Under the pieces are notes generated by a model. It made no database searches and had not been told where the DNA came from. It saw only the letters and a list, made by a program, of their open reading frames with translations. Both the position numbers and the translations under genes were made by a program. From Flammula alnicola (lineage: Eukaryota; Basidiomycota; Agaricomycetes; Agaricales; Strophariaceae), in assembly GCA_015499995.1 (NCBI GenBank), contig JADNRV010000003.1, positions 558,001-622,000 of the forward strand: a stretch of 64,000 bases of DNA. Direction: 5' to 3'. Positions 17,007 to 29,392 of the stretch are shown here, in pieces. Within the stretch, counting starts at the first letter, position 1; each line of letters begins with the position of its first letter.

Positions 17007-17124
17007 TTTTACAAGTCATTAATCATTACCACACCAGCATCCATTACTGTATAAATCACCATGGTCTGATCCTTGTACTATACACTATAAATCAATAATA
17101 CCAGATAGAAAGTCCAAAACCCCA

Positions 17125-19950
17125 CTATGTCATGTGTGGGTTTGGCTGTTTCTGCAACTGCGTCCCAGACGAACCTGTACATTCATATGTTGTGAACATT
17201 ACCAAAACATGAAGGGCTAGCGCATAACAGATAAAGAAAGCTCTAGCCCTGCGGTTCCCAAGGATTGAGCGAGTCAAAGCGAGCACACCACGTTCGACTG
17301 GATTGAGGGCCTGATATGCCCTTGTTGCTTCCTGTCCCATGGTCAACTTTTGTTCTTCGTAGTTTGCATTGTCCGCTTACCCTTCCTCGGAAAGCTTCGA
17401 AAGGATTCATTGCCTCTTCGTATCTTGCTTGGTATTTGCTCATGTCATCTGGACGACTAGAAGGTGCAGGAAGAGGATCAAGTTGAGTCACCGGACGAGA
17501 ACCTGAATCCTCTCGGTAGCTCTGCATATATCTAACTTTCTCATATAACTTCAGATTGTCGGCCTGTAATGTCTTGATTTCCGTCCTCAATTCTGAAATA
17601 ATTTGGAATTGTTTTCGTAGTTCCTACAATGGTGGAATAAGTGAGTCATTTCTTCATGGTCCTATAACAAACGGACGAACATCCTCAAGCTCTCCATTTC
17701 GTTGCCTAAAGCGATCGCGTTGGCTGGTCACGATGGGCAGAATAGATGTATCTGCGGATGATGCAAACGGTATGGGTGTTGTGCGGACGGGTGTATCCTG
17801 GATACGAGATTAAGACGAGTAAGACATAACTAGGACCGCCTTACCGCTTTTTTGCCAATGTCTAGACTTGAAAGAACGTCTTGATCAGAATCTGTTGAGC
17901 GTCGTCCACCATTTTCCTTGTTGATGGAGAGTAGGTCGGTCTCAAGCTTCTCGTTCAACTGCTTCTGCTTTTCCAATTCCAAAGTCGATGTTTCTAGCTG
18001 CTGTCTGGAATTTTGCAGAGATTCTTCCAGCTCAGCATGAAGAATCTGTTAACTAGAATAAGAAAAAGGCGAGAAACTAATCGTTAACCTGAACCTACGC
18101 GTAGTTTAGTCAATTCCTCTTGAAGGCGCTTGTTTTTCGTCGATAGTAGGGCTTCCAGGGATTTCCCTTCTCTAACGTTGGTTTTCCCTGCCTTCGGACT
18201 TGGAAGGTGCCAGTCGTTGTCGTGGTCGTTTGCCAAATTGCCATCCTCTTCGTCATTGGCATCGAACCCAGAGAATTCAACGTACTGGACTCTCGTAAGA
18301 TAAATTTAAGTACAGCGTAATGTCGGAAAATTACCTTCATGATCTCAAGTTCCCGCTTGATTTCATCATAATCGCTGAGATCCTTTAGTTTGGTCCTAAG
18401 CTGATCTGCTTCCAAGGACTACAGCCAATGAGCATTTGCACAGAATGGAATTTCAAGAAATCTAACCTTCTTTTGAAGCTCTTTTGTAAGATCTTCTGCC
18501 CTTTTCTGCCCAATTGCCTCGACCTCCGATGTTCTAACCTTCTGGGATTCGATGGAATGTGAGAGGGTTTCAGTCTCGCTTTCTAAAGCGGCAATTTGTG
18601 ATTCCAACGCTTTGAATCTGGGAAAGTTCAGACAATGCGCCTAATTGTTTCTTGTCAACTGACCGTTCAGAGGTTTCGGTACCACTACGTGTGGTTTCAA
18701 TTTCTGCACGGAGAATTTCCTGATATAAAGTGAGAAAGGGAGACAGATCAAAATATAAGTTAACAATCACATTCCGATGCTCAAGTGCGACAATCCGGCT
18801 ATTGGCACGGTCCAAGTCTGCGATGATCATGTCGACTTCTGCAAGCTTCGCCACAACTTCTTGATCTAAACCAAATGGCATTTCGATTTTCATGTAGCAT
18901 GCTAGCATGTAATGGTCCCATACCTTGTCGTTGACTGTGGTCAAATAGTTTGGCCTGGTTGCTTTCGTTAGAAACACGTAAATCTCGTAATTGGTTCTTC
19001 GTAAGGGAAAGTTGACGTTGCAAATCCTGCTCCCTACAGAAAGCAGTTAGAAAGGTGGTGAAGAGTATCAATCATTGATCTTCCCACCGGTCTTCGTAAT
19101 TTCTTAATTTCTCGTCATACGTCGCAGTGAGCTCATTGGCTTTCTGCGAAACTTTCTCTTGAATGAGAGAGTCCATCTACATTATTCCATGTCAACAGGT
19201 TCGTTAAGCTTGAACAGGAAATAACAGACCTTCTGATCCAATTGCTCGACTTTTGCTTCCAGCTTCTTCTTTGCATTCTCGACTGTTGCGAAGTCGTTGA
19301 CACGTTTCTTCAATTCTGCGTTCTCGTCTCTTAGTTGTTGAAGTTCTGCTTCGTGTTCCATTGCTTCCGCAACTTTGACTGCTTGGTCCTGGAAATACAC
19401 AGCTTAGTGTACGATTAAAGAAAGTAGTAGACATGACGCACCACAGCTGCCTCGAGAAGAGGGTATGGATCAGGAACCTCAGATAGAACCTTATAGACAT
19501 GCAGGAAAGCATTGTCAGATGCCTTGGAGCGCTTGGTAAGGCTGTCGATTTCCGTCTGGTAAGCTAAGGATAGTCACTTCAGCTGCCAATTTAATAGCGG
19601 TCACCCTTATTCTCGTACCTTTGAGCAGGCCCTTGATTGCGTTCAACTTCTCATCATCTGAAATCTTCTTGAACTCTGACGGAATGCAGTTAGTCTACAG
19701 TACGCCAGTGTTCATGGGGCATTCGGACCTTTCGTTTTCTCTGCGAGGGCTTTACGGCCCACAACACTCTCCTTTTGGTTGTCCACCAGCTCTATGCCTT
19801 GTTTATCTAGAGTTTTCTGGACCTCTGCCAGGTTGACATCTAAGTTACGGATTCAGCTTCAGAAGAATACGAAGAATGCGGATTGAATGTGAGGTAATTA
19901 CCCTTCCATGTCGCCAAAGCAGCAGAGAAGTTCGTCTCGACTGAGGCCAT
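17125..19950 (-). CDS. COY1: Golgi coiled-coil membrane protein CASP (yeast COY1)
   Basis: Starts MASVETNFSAALATWK at 19950. About 600 residues of nearly continuous coiled coil follow (heptad-rich, Lys/Glu/Leu/Gln), split by roughly eleven short introns. The C-terminus is diagnostic: YEEAMNPFEAFRGRE, then LNPVERGVLALTRSIL, then one transmembrane segment (RAFFICYALALHVLVMFTTY) close to the end. This matches CASP, the alternative product of animal CUX1 and the yeast Golgi protein COY1, a tail-anchored tether acting in intra-Golgi retrograde transport. It converges with TFB1 (118-bp gap) and diverges from the uS9m gene. Confidence 0.9.
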
Positions 19951-20194
19951 ACTTTGAGACAATTCGAGAAGTACAGGGGTATATATGAAGTGTGGGCTTC
20001 ACCGTGCAGACGAGGTGAACTTGAAGTTGAGGTCTGGTGGTATGGGTGTCACCGTATGAGTTGTGCTTGGGTCGCGTCGGGATTTGCCACGTGATGCTGC
20101 TACTTTTTTCTGGAATCCGAATTGGCGTCTTTGAAGTTTGCCCTTCGAATTACTTGTCAACCTTTCAGGCTCTTTCAGGCGCCAAGCTCCAGGT
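19951..20194. promoter_or_regulatory. Divergent promoter, CASP / mitochondrial uS9m
   Basis: 244 bases between opposite start codons. It carries a pyrimidine-rich leader in front of the ribosomal protein gene, but I identify no specific binding site. Confidence 0.45.
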
Positions 20195-21309
20195 ATGAAC
20201 ATCTTGCGGCCCAGTCTGCTCCAACAGGCTCTTCGTCTATCTTCCGGTCGCAACTACGCGTGTGCGCGGGCGTTCACTTCGACAACCCGCCGTCAAGATG
20301 AAGAGCCAAGAAGTGAACGGAGCGAGCGGGCAAAGCCCATACCCCAGTCACCCAGTTTCTACACAACACGGGCAGTATTCTACGACCAGCTAATACACCT
20401 CGAGAAAGCAATTGGTCGTTCCGAAGCTTTTCTTCGACACCATCATCTATTGCCGCTTCCCGACTTTGCTAAGGCAAGCCTCCCTCCCCTCCAACCCGTA
20501 TGGAAGAACCAACTCGAAATGGCTGTCGAATTCAAAACCCAATTGACGACAACCCGCTACCGAAAAATCACCAAACTCCTAAACCAACTCAATGACTTCC
20601 AGAGGATAGCGAAGACTGGAGGATGTCCGGAGCTTGAAGAGAAACTTGCTAGCATTCTCTCAATGTATGAAAGCAGCAAGAAGGAAGCATTCCTTGCCCG
20701 AGGAAAGAGAAAAACGGTTGCCCTTGATGAATATGGTCGCTCTTACGCGCTTGGAAAGCGAAAAACAAGCTCTGCGCGTGTCTGGATGATTCCTGTGCAG
20801 CGACCACAAGACAAGGAACAGACTCCCGAAGCGATGCTAGGCGTAGAGCAAGCTCAACAAACATACCCAGTCACAACGACCACTATCCTAGTCAACAACC
20901 TACCATTAAATCAGTTCTTCCCTTTGCCTGCCGATCGGGAACGAATCACGCGACCCCTCAAAGTAGCTGGCGTACTCGGCAAGTATAATGTCTTTGCGAT
21001 TGTACGTGGAGGAGGAACAACAGGCCAATCGGGCGCCCTAGCCCATGGTATCGCAAAGGGTATTGTCGCCCACGACCCAGAACTAGAAGTGATGTTTAGA
21101 AGAGGTATGCAGGACTCGATTTTATTTATTTTAAATGTTGCTTTGCTCATTGACGTTTTAAGCTAAACTCACGCGGCGCGATCCTCGCATGGTGGAACGA
21201 AAGAAGACCGGCCTTGCCAAAGCGCGCAAAAGGGTTCGTTGTATCCTTTACGTTGATCCTCATAGCAGACCCCTGACCAATTCAATAGTATGCCTGGGTC
21301 AAACGCTAA
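20195..21309 (+). CDS. MRPS9: Mitochondrial small-subunit ribosomal protein uS9m
   Basis: Three exons (20195-21104, 21163-21233, 21289-21309). The N-terminus MNILRPSLLQQALRLSS is basic and amphipathic, as expected for a mitochondrial targeting peptide, and continues with an RAFTSTTRR cleavage-like motif. A fungal extension of about 170 residues follows, then the uS9 domain: RSYALGKRKTSSARVW, ILVNNLPLNQFF, VRGGGTTGQSGALAHGIAKG, LTRRDPRMVERKKTGLAKARKR and the terminal YAWVKR. The basic tail reaches into the ribosomal P site in the family. The last exon encodes only six residues and would be missed by a simple frame search. Confidence 0.93.
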
Positions 21310-21518
21310 TACTCCTCGCCGGCTCTTTGTGGTTGTGGTGCCAATATGTTTTGCACGTATTATCTCACTCTGTACCTGCGGTATTAAAACTACCAATTCA
21401 GAAATGTGGGTTGAGGTATAACTATGTAAATGAGGGGTCTGATAAGATACTAACGCATCCAAGCTGCGAATAAAGTACAGTTGCAGTAATAAATGAAATA
21501 AACAAGTGGATAAAGCCA

Positions 21519-24500
21519 TCATTGGAAGAAAAAAGTGTGAACGTCCGACTGTCCGAAAGCGAGATTACATGCTGGACATTTTCGTTGCCTTGTCGCGAGA
21601 CGTGCGTCGATACACGATTTGCAGAATGCTAGAGGAGACAATAAGAGTCGACGAAAATGCAGAAACAATCGGGAAAAAACGCACTGTGCATGCATTTGGT
21701 GATGATGGTGGAACGAAAGGCATTATCTTCACGACAAGTTGAGCAATTGATGAGTGCCTGCAGTGACTTGGTTAGGTTGGGGAATCAATGTTAAATGGAA
21801 CATACATGCCTCTAAGCTCGCTAGCTTGCCACTCTCGGGGTCGGCCTTGGTATTGCCAGACTCCAATTTCCGTTTTTTCTTCAGCTGAACGAGCTCCTTT
21901 TCTAAATCCTTCTTGGCTTGAATAAATTCATCCTCTTTGCTACGGAATTCTGACTGCTTGGATTGGAGAAAGGCTTCGCGGTCACGGAACAAGTCGTTTA
22001 ACTGGAGGAAGATGAATAAGGCGAGGGAGAGTTAAAAGTGGAAACCGCATACTTCTTGTACTTTTTTCTTCTCTCCATCAAGCTGTGCAGCCACTTCAGG
22101 AGCATTCTTCTCCAGACGGTAAATTTTATCTTTGAGGGATTCGATCAGCTTCCTCAGGACCGCATTCTCTTTCTCGAGAGCAAGCTGAGATATAAATCAG
22201 CTCGATTCAGAGATAAGATGCCAGAGTAGTCACCAGATGATTCCTTAGCTGTTTCTCAGCATCTGTCAAACGATCAACGACTTTCCCTTGCTTTTCCAGA
22301 GTTCTGGCTAAAGCCTTCCGTTCCGCTTCGATTGCGTCTTTGTCTCGCATGACGGCAAAATATTTGTTGTCCGACTTCGCTTTCTGGATGGAGCATCAAA
22401 TTAACAGTAGCACCAAATAGGCTTTAACATCAAGCACGTACATCAATTGCACTTTTTGACAGACGGTCTTCTAAACTGTTGAGGTCGAATACTTTGCTTT
22501 TCAACTGACGGTCTAGCGATTCCCAGAGCGCGGACAACTTTTCCAATTCAGAGAATAAAGACGCTTCGTTCTAGAAAAAAAATCAAATTAGTACGATGTA
22601 TACGGAAAGAAGTGAATAATGAATACCTCTTTCCGCTGAGTTTCCAGAAGTCGCAACCGCTCAAGTTCAACCTCCTTAATTCGAAGTTGTTCTGTTAACT
22701 GAGAGACATCACCGGACATCGTAGACAAGGAACCAAATGTCCTTTGGTATTTCTCGAGCTCAGATTTGACCCGCGAAAGCTGTTCTAGTGCATCGGCCTG
22801 AGCCTTCATATGTTGCACAATATCGGGATGATCGTCCTGATAAATCGAGAAGGTTTGTTCGAGGGCAGCTACTCGGTTCTCCGCTTGTCTACGAAAATAT
22901 TAGGAAAGGCGAAGCTATGAAGTGTATCTGAACGTACATCTTTTGTTCTTTCAGACCCTCGAAGTACCGAACCTCATCCATGTTACCTCCAAGGAAAAAT
23001 AACATAATATCTTCAGCGCTAGCCGTTGCGGCGAGCTGTGCCTTGCAGCGACTCAACTCAGATTGCAAAATGTTTATGCGTTCCTGGAACGGCGATAAGT
23101 CTGCGTTGCAACAACAAATTGTGTGCACTTACTGAATTACTCTCCACCAACGATTTGTACTCTTGAAGGGAGGCTTGTTTGATTGAATCCTTCTGCTTTC
23201 GTTCATGGAGCTCAGCGCTGTGTTGTTCACGCTGCTCCCGCAGTCTAGCATTCTCCACGTCTCGCTTTGTCAGCATGGCTTTATATTCTTGAGCGGCATG
23301 GGTTGAGGCACTCTGCGAAAGGTTCAATCAATGCGTCGTCGTCAAATCAATGTAGACCCACTGTGACACTCTCCTCCCATTCATTACGAGCTGTCTGCAT
23401 CTGACCCAGCTCTTCCTGAAGTTTAAGAATCTGCTCATTCTTTTCGCCAAGAAAGTTGTCTAGAAATGATGCGTGGCCGAGAAGGACTTTAAAATGCGGG
23501 TTTTCGCTGATTTGTTCGTAGGAAGGCGCTTTATGCTGATGATGCATTAGTTGGCTTGCATATTAGCATAAATGTACACGAAACTTACCTCCAGCTCTAT
23601 CATAGTTTTTTCATCCCTTAGCAGTGCAGCCTCTTTCTCTAATTCCAGAATTTTCAAATCTCTAGCTTTTATTTGCTCCACAAGAATGTCCCTTTCGGGC
23701 GAATCATGGATTCCATTGCTCCTGATAGGTGACGTGATTGCGACCGGTACCGGCTGAACAAAAATTAGAGGCGAAAACAAGATTCACGGTCAAATCTCCC
23801 ACCAATTAAGCCAATAACCAAACCACTCACTGCTGGAGAGGGCGGCTTCCGCTGTGCTTCCTCTTTCTCCCCGTTTACGGCTTCCTGGGCCTGCATTTTC
23901 TTCCGCGGCTCTCGCGATTCTATTTCACGCACGGTCGCGCTCTGTAGTCGTTCCAATCGGTTTTCGGCCGCAACGAGTGCGTTGTGATAATTTTCCTTTT
24001 GTGATTCAGAGTCTTCTAACTGTGCTCGCAATATATTGACTTCAGATCTGAGTACAGCACACTGTATGCAAGTTAGTTGCTGAATAAGGATAAGGCCAAC
24101 TGCTTAAAAAGACTCGCCTCGTTTTGAGCCTTTTGACATTCAGGAAAGCCATCGCTTTGCAATAAACGCGATTGTTTATGCTCTTCAAGCTGTACAAACT
24201 TCGTTACGAGAGCTTGAGTCGCATTTACAGTATCTCCCAGTGCGGCAGCGAATTGTGGAAACGGTTCACTCTGAACATGTGCCGTCAAGTCGAAGATTTC
24301 TGATGAAACATTACAGTGAGTGACCTGGAAGAAAAGGTATAAGAAAAAAGGGGACCTTTGGCATGGATATTGACTTGCGGAATATCGTCGGGCTTGACAA
24401 TGAGTCGTATGGTATCTACAAGCTGTTATGGAGTGAGACGGATCCGTTGTATCAGTGCGCTACGAACAGAAGGAAACTAACCTGGGCCCAACATGCTGAC

Positions 24501-24820
24501 ATAGCCGCAAGACCTGCTTCGCAAGTGCTTTTGCGCTGTTCCAACTCTTGGATGCGAGCTTTACTTCGCTCGTGCTCTTTGGAATAATGCCTCATTCTAC
24601 GGTAGATTGCTTCCTTGCGAAATAGCTGAAGAGAACTTTAGCACATATGCCACAAGTATCGAGTGAAGAGCTGAGATACCTCTAGCTTCTCTCCAAAAGC
24701 TTCATCGTCTGATTCAACGTCTCCATTTACATGAGGACTTCCGTTTGCACCTGTCAAGATACGCTTCTTGTTAACGACAGGGTCCTCGCTGTCAGTTAAT
24801 GGACGCTTTCGAGACTCCAT
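21519..24820 (-). CDS. BRE1: E3 ubiquitin ligase Bre1 (histone H2B)
   Basis: Begins [20 protein letters not shown], including a nuclear-localisation-like basic patch. About 750 residues of coiled coil follow, interrupted by more than ten introns. It finishes in a C3HC4 RING finger (NCSTCRED, then KCMHTFCKSC and [15 protein letters not shown]). In the coiled-coil part, [17 protein letters not shown] is typical of Bre1 proteins. With Rad6, Bre1 monoubiquitinates histone H2B, needed for H3K4 and H3K79 methylation and for elongation. The RING is split by an intron exactly between the His and Thr of CMHTFC; reading through it would remove the last four zinc ligands. No frame lesion is seen. Confidence 0.92.
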
Positions 24821-25149
24821 GAGGGTTATTAGTGGGAGGAAAGGCAGGAATGCTGTCTGGAATATGGTTGAAGCCAACTTCGTCTCAACCAACAGTGGGA
24901 TCTGAGCAATTGTTTCTAAACTCCGATTACCAAATTTGCAATTTAGCTTTTTTCCAACTTCGTCACGCTCTCTCACATAACGCCGCCTTGGCCACTCATG
25001 TTGAGTGGCACGATGCCCCAAAATTCAAAGCAACGAAAAGCAGGATAACATCTAACGTATCTATTACGTAGATGCCCCAATGTCGACAGGATATAAGTGA
25101 GTACAAGTTCCAAAGTGAAAACTTGGCCAACAAGGCGGTCCTCGTAAGT
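24821..25149. other. Tandem spacer with the BRE1 promoter
   Basis: 329 bases between two minus-strand genes. It contains the 3' end of the allantoicase transcript and the BRE1 promoter. No gene or repeat is visible. Confidence 0.4.
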
Positions 25150-27293
25150 TCACGGGTCAATCTTTAGAATATAGGTGCAACTTGGATCAAGATCGAGAAT
25201 TTCGCAATCCATTGTACTGCCATCTCCGACCTGTGTTTCCACGCAAGCGAAGTCAAGGGGCTGAAAAGGAAGAAATGAGTAGCTGCTACCTGCTGCCAAA
25301 TCGGTCTGGAAACTCGCCTTGCGAAGAACCGTCATTGGTTGATCTAGGAAAATGGACATCGACATTTTTTAAAATGTTATAAAGCAAAAAAACGAGACAC
25401 TTACGCCAAATGCCTGCATTATAGGAGATTCCTTGAGCAGAAGTGGCAACGAAAGCCTTCAAGCTCTTCAGGTCAGGTTTGTCGTCTGAACCATTCTGCG
25501 CAACGACAACAAGATAACTGTCGCTCGGATCAGCTAGACCCTCGCCGTTACCACGACCCATCGGAATGAAGGCTTGACTGGTGAATGGGTGGCGTTCCAG
25601 AGTCTTCAGAACAGTCACGCCATCTGAAATATCTTCGAGCGCTTGGCACCTGTAAATTGAAATACCGGTAGTGGCATCTGCTGCTGGCGGATATGACGAT
25701 GCCAGTAAGAAAGTTTGTGGAATTTATTGGCTGTCCCCGCATTAGCGGGAGTGACTTTGATCGACTCTGGTACCGAACTCAAGTTCGCATAGGCTTGAAT
25801 GACCTGACCGAAAGGAGCAAAGGCTTCCAAGGTTATAGGAAGAACGGGAATCGTAATGATCTGTGATTGATGAATGGATGCTGGCGAGGAAGGGACGATA
25901 TCGTTAGTTGACGAGCCCTGTGCAGGATCGACTTTGAGCCCAATCACTCGAATCCGCTTCAAACCACCATCGGGATGTATGGTTATTTTGATATGCGTGT
26001 ACGTCTTGTTCTCTACGTTTTCGAACTCGAAATAATGTTGTCTGTGGGGACCTAACTTTGTTCGAGGAAGGATTAAAGTCCACTTTGAGGCGTCGGGCAA
26101 CTCAGAATCCCAGTCAAGGTTCTCGTTCGCGCACAGAGCATGTATCTCACAACTCTCGGGGAAGTTACCAAGGAAGTGGTTGGTATCAATCTCTACTTCC
26201 ACCAACTCGCCGAAGCACCTCTGCAAAAAGCATAAGTGAAGAAGCCTCGGCAGGCTCGACAGGAGAGTGTCTTGCTTACAATTGGATGATAACCCAGTCA
26301 TGGTGGCCCTTGGTTCGACTGCGCTTCGTTTCCCAGCCGTCACCCATATTCTTTCCACGACCAGGGAGAATGAGGTTGGAGCCGATACCGAAATGTTGAT
26401 CAGATACGCGCAGAACGCGCCCACCAGCGAAGACATGTGCTAGATCGAACGGAATTTGAGCAGGGGGGTGTATGGGGATTACATGCCCATATGTCCTGAA
26501 ACGAGCCTATATGTGATCATGATAGTCAATCAAGTGTTACCCATTCGGCCGATGATATCACTCACGATACCACCGTCGGGATACATGTGGATCTTCACGT
26601 AGTTAACGCATGGCGTTTGGGCAATCTTGAATAGATGGCGAGAGTTGGGACCAAGGTCGACTCTGGAAAGGACCTCTACCCACTGACATCATCGATCAGT
26701 AATGTCCTTGAACATCTGAGGAGTCATGTCCGTACTCTAGCATCATCGTGCGTTGGATCCTTCACATCCGAATCATGCAAGGTATAGATAGACACCGCTG
26801 GCGCTTCGTTGCCTGACAAATTGAATCAGCACACGACGCAAGGAAGACAGAACAGATTGATTAAATACCATTGAAGTTTGCTGTATCTACATCGAACCCA
26901 TTTATCGACCCCGACGTGCCCAGCTGAATGATGCACCAATCGTACGCGGGGTTATGCCGCCGTGTCTCCCAACCACTGAAGAGTGCACCATTGGGACCAA
27001 ATTGACCCTTCATAGAGGGAGCAGGCTTACACAAAGAGAGTATGAGTATTTGCCACATAGATTTGGGTTGTATGTAACGTACCTCTACCTCTAATAGATG
27101 GTACGCCTCCGCGAAGAATTCATCGGAGACAGCAACTATGCGTCCACCAAGGGCGACACTAGATAGCTCTAAAACCGATCATGATCGCCTTGAGAACACC
27201 CGCGTGAGTTTTGAAAAGGACAGATGAAGGCTCACCAGTCAAGGACGAGAAATGAGCATTGAAATCTTGCAAAGGAATTCGTTCGGAGGACAT
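25150..27293 (-). CDS. DAL2: Allantoicase-ureidoglycolate lyase fusion
   Basis: From ATG 27293 the protein has two allantoicase repeats, each marked by a GWET(K/R)R motif and an HPDGG/YPDGG strand. The second runs into VIGLKVDP. After a short linker ([11 protein letters not shown]) comes a complete ureidoglycolate lyase domain: [53 protein letters not shown] and a C-terminal [12 protein letters not shown]. The first enzyme splits allantoate to ureidoglycolate and urea; the second gives glyoxylate and a second urea. A comparable fused gene (DAL2,3,3) is known from Cryptococcus. The lyase half is out of frame near 25700-25725 by one missing base, so the protein reads continuously only after allowing for that. 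Several short introns lie in the allantoicase half. Confidence 0.9.
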
Positions 27294-27778
27294 GGCTGTA
27301 TAGAGTGTAGAATAAAAAGGTCCAAAATGAGCTTAAATATCCGAGGTCATACCACACCCTGCAGGTATTTAACAGGGAGGGGGAAGAAGCCCACTTCCGG
27401 TCCAGGACGGCCGGTATCATGAGCATTTCAAAATGACCACCCGTTCCTCCAATCGCTATCCTTCGAGCATCCCGATCGTATAACGATAGCTATCCTTAGC
27501 TATCACAGGAATGGAAGCTGATAACAAAGCGCCGATATGAGCATATGAGCCAGCGAGAAGAGATATGGTTTTCTCATTGGCAAGCTTCTACCTTACCCTC
27601 CTTGATCAATACACAGTAGCTTCTACTTAGCCTTCCAGCTTAGCTTGCTATCCGCCGATAACGAGATTAGATGCTCCTGTCTCCCATAAATTTATAGATA
27701 CAAGAAAACATACTGACCGTCATTCATGTGAATATTAGATGCAGGTACAAGCGTACGCAACTTTCGTCAGAACACAGT
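27294..27778. other. Intergenic region
   Basis: Holds the allantoicase promoter and the 3' flank of the F-box gene. Two GATA-type sites (e.g. GATAACGA near 27656 and CGATAGC near 27485), as bound by nitrogen-catabolite regulators, are present, but such short sites are common by chance. No gene seen. Confidence 0.35.
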
Positions 27779-29392
27779 CTACTTTAATTCTAATGTCGCA
27801 ATCGATATACCCGTATATGCCACAAACAAAGTCCGCACTTGCAAGGAGAACATTCTCAAAGTTAAGACGTATGGCTTATCGAAACAACAAGTCCAGTTCC
27901 AGACCTCAGTGCAAAACTCCTTCAACCTTCGCAAATCCTCGACGTTACTCGAAAGCAACTCCAACTCCACTCTTCTAAGCCGCCTGACGTCGTTACAGTG
28001 AAATCTCCATCGCGACTCGACCATATCCGCCACTGCACCGTCAGCCGTCCACAAACAACTCCCGCGAAAAGTCACCGACTCCAAGTTAGGCAATGAACAT
28101 GTCGAATTTGTCATTGGGGTAATTTCATTTCCAAGGGACACATTTTCGGCAACTATCATTTTGGGAGCACGCGATTTGTCGAGAAAAGTCGAGCAGGTGA
28201 GCAAGTCGAGTGCAAGGTCTGTTACAAACGGGTCCCACGTCCAATCTCTCCTGTCATCCACGGTTATTCTCTCGAGTGACTGCAAATGCGGATTGTTCAA
28301 ACACGAAGCGAACTCGTCGAACCTCATTCCCGTGTCATGTATCTCAAAGTGGAGAAGGTGGCACTCCGACCGCTTCAGAAAATCGCCAAACTTGCTTTGC
28401 GGCCATCCGTACTGGTCCAAAGGACCTCTGACGTAAACGACCAGCTGAGTGAGGCCTGGAAACGCGACCGTTTCCAGAAAAGTAGCGATTTGCTCGTGAC
28501 CGACATTGATGGTTAATGAATGGAGTTTGTGGCGAATGGGGTTGCAAGGGAGAGGGCTATGTATTGAGTCGATTTTAAACGAGCAGTCTATCAATCTGGT
28601 ACATTTTTCGAGAATATGAAGAGTCGTTCCGACGGAGGGAACATAGTCGAGTGAAAGTGAGATGAGCTGATGCCAAGGTATGGAAATAGTACAGTCGGTA
28701 GATAGGTTGAGATCTGGGATTCTGGAAACCCACAGGTGCGAGAGATGCGGCACGGAGTCGAAAATCCCGAAGAGATCTTTGTCTCCTTCCTCGTATAAGT
28801 ACGACGTTTGCATGCGGAACTGTTTGAGCATCGGAGCTGATCTCTGCTGGGAGGTCAACAGTCGGCAATATCTCGGGCCTGCCAAATCAAACTGGATGTG
28901 GCACCAGCGATGAATATAGCGCCGGTAGAGGCCCAATATTTCTCCAGCTGCGACGCGATTGTCGTCTGATTCGTTTTGTTGGTAAAGTGCAAGAGAAAGC
29001 GGCAGGCCTCCCGAACGAGCGAGCCAAACTGTTGCTAACGGTAAGGCAGGCCGAGCTTGGCCCATGGACACATAAACGTCTAGAGACATCCATAGGTTGG
29101 GAAGCGAAAGTGCACTTTGTCTCCATAAATGGCTCACTCGACAAAGGAGAAGGGGTGCAGTGCGCTGAGTGAATCCCGGTCGTGAATGATATAGGAATTC
29201 CGGCTGAGATGGTGCTGGCGGAAGGCACCGGAGAAAGATTTCTTGCAGTATTTCTATGGGCATGGTAATGATCGGAGAATTTGAGGGAGTTGTGAATTTT
29301 CGGTCGTAGTGGATGCAAGGGCAACGACATGCGGGCGTAGATTCTGAAATTCGTCCATGCCGGTAGGGACGAGGCATCGTCGAGGATTTCAT
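27779..29392 (-). CDS. F-box protein with leucine-rich C-terminus
   Basis: A single long exon. I chose the ATG at 29392 (MKSSTMPRP); the frame extends upstream but without an ATG. The F-box is at about residues 45-90: MPIEILQEIFLRCLPP, then CRVSHLWRQSALSLPNLW, the hallmark of the very large F-box family of Agaricomycetes. The remaining 430 residues carry irregular leucine-rich repeats such as VPHLSHLWVSRIPDLNL and FPGLTQLVVYV. Such proteins usually act as substrate adaptors of SCF ubiquitin ligases through Skp1. The substrate cannot be inferred. The unusually long intron-free structure fits lineage-specific, recently expanded families. Confidence 0.85.
   Translation of the reverse strand: MKSSTMPRPYRHGRISESTPACRCPCIHYDRKFTTPSNSPIITMPIEILQEIFLRCLPPAPSQPEFLYHSRPGFTQRTAPLLLCRVSHLWRQSALSLPNLWMSLDVYVSMGQARPALPLATVWLARSGGLPLSLALYQQNESDDNRVAAGEILGLYRRYIHRWCHIQFDLAGPRYCRLLTSQQRSAPMLKQFRMQTSYLYEEGDKDLFGIFDSVPHLSHLWVSRIPDLNLSTDCTISIPWHQLISLSLDYVPSVGTTLHILEKCTRLIDCSFKIDSIHSPLPCNPIRHKLHSLTINVGHEQIATFLETVAFPGLTQLVVYVRGPLDQYGWPQSKFGDFLKRSECHLLHFEIHDTGMRFDEFASCLNNPHLQSLERITVDDRRDWTWDPFVTDLALDLLTCSTFLDKSRAPKMIVAENVSLGNEITPMTNSTCSLPNLESVTFRGSCLWTADGAVADMVESRWRFHCNDVRRLRRVELELLSSNVEDLRRLKEFCTEVWNWTCCFDKPYVLTLRMFSLQVRTLFVAYTGISIATLELK

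Noticed and set aside
25663..25678. A 16-base GT...AG segment in the fusion gene that might be an ultra-short intron
   Set aside because: Its removal does not restore the lyase frame, and the residues it encodes (GISIYR) are conserved in the family.
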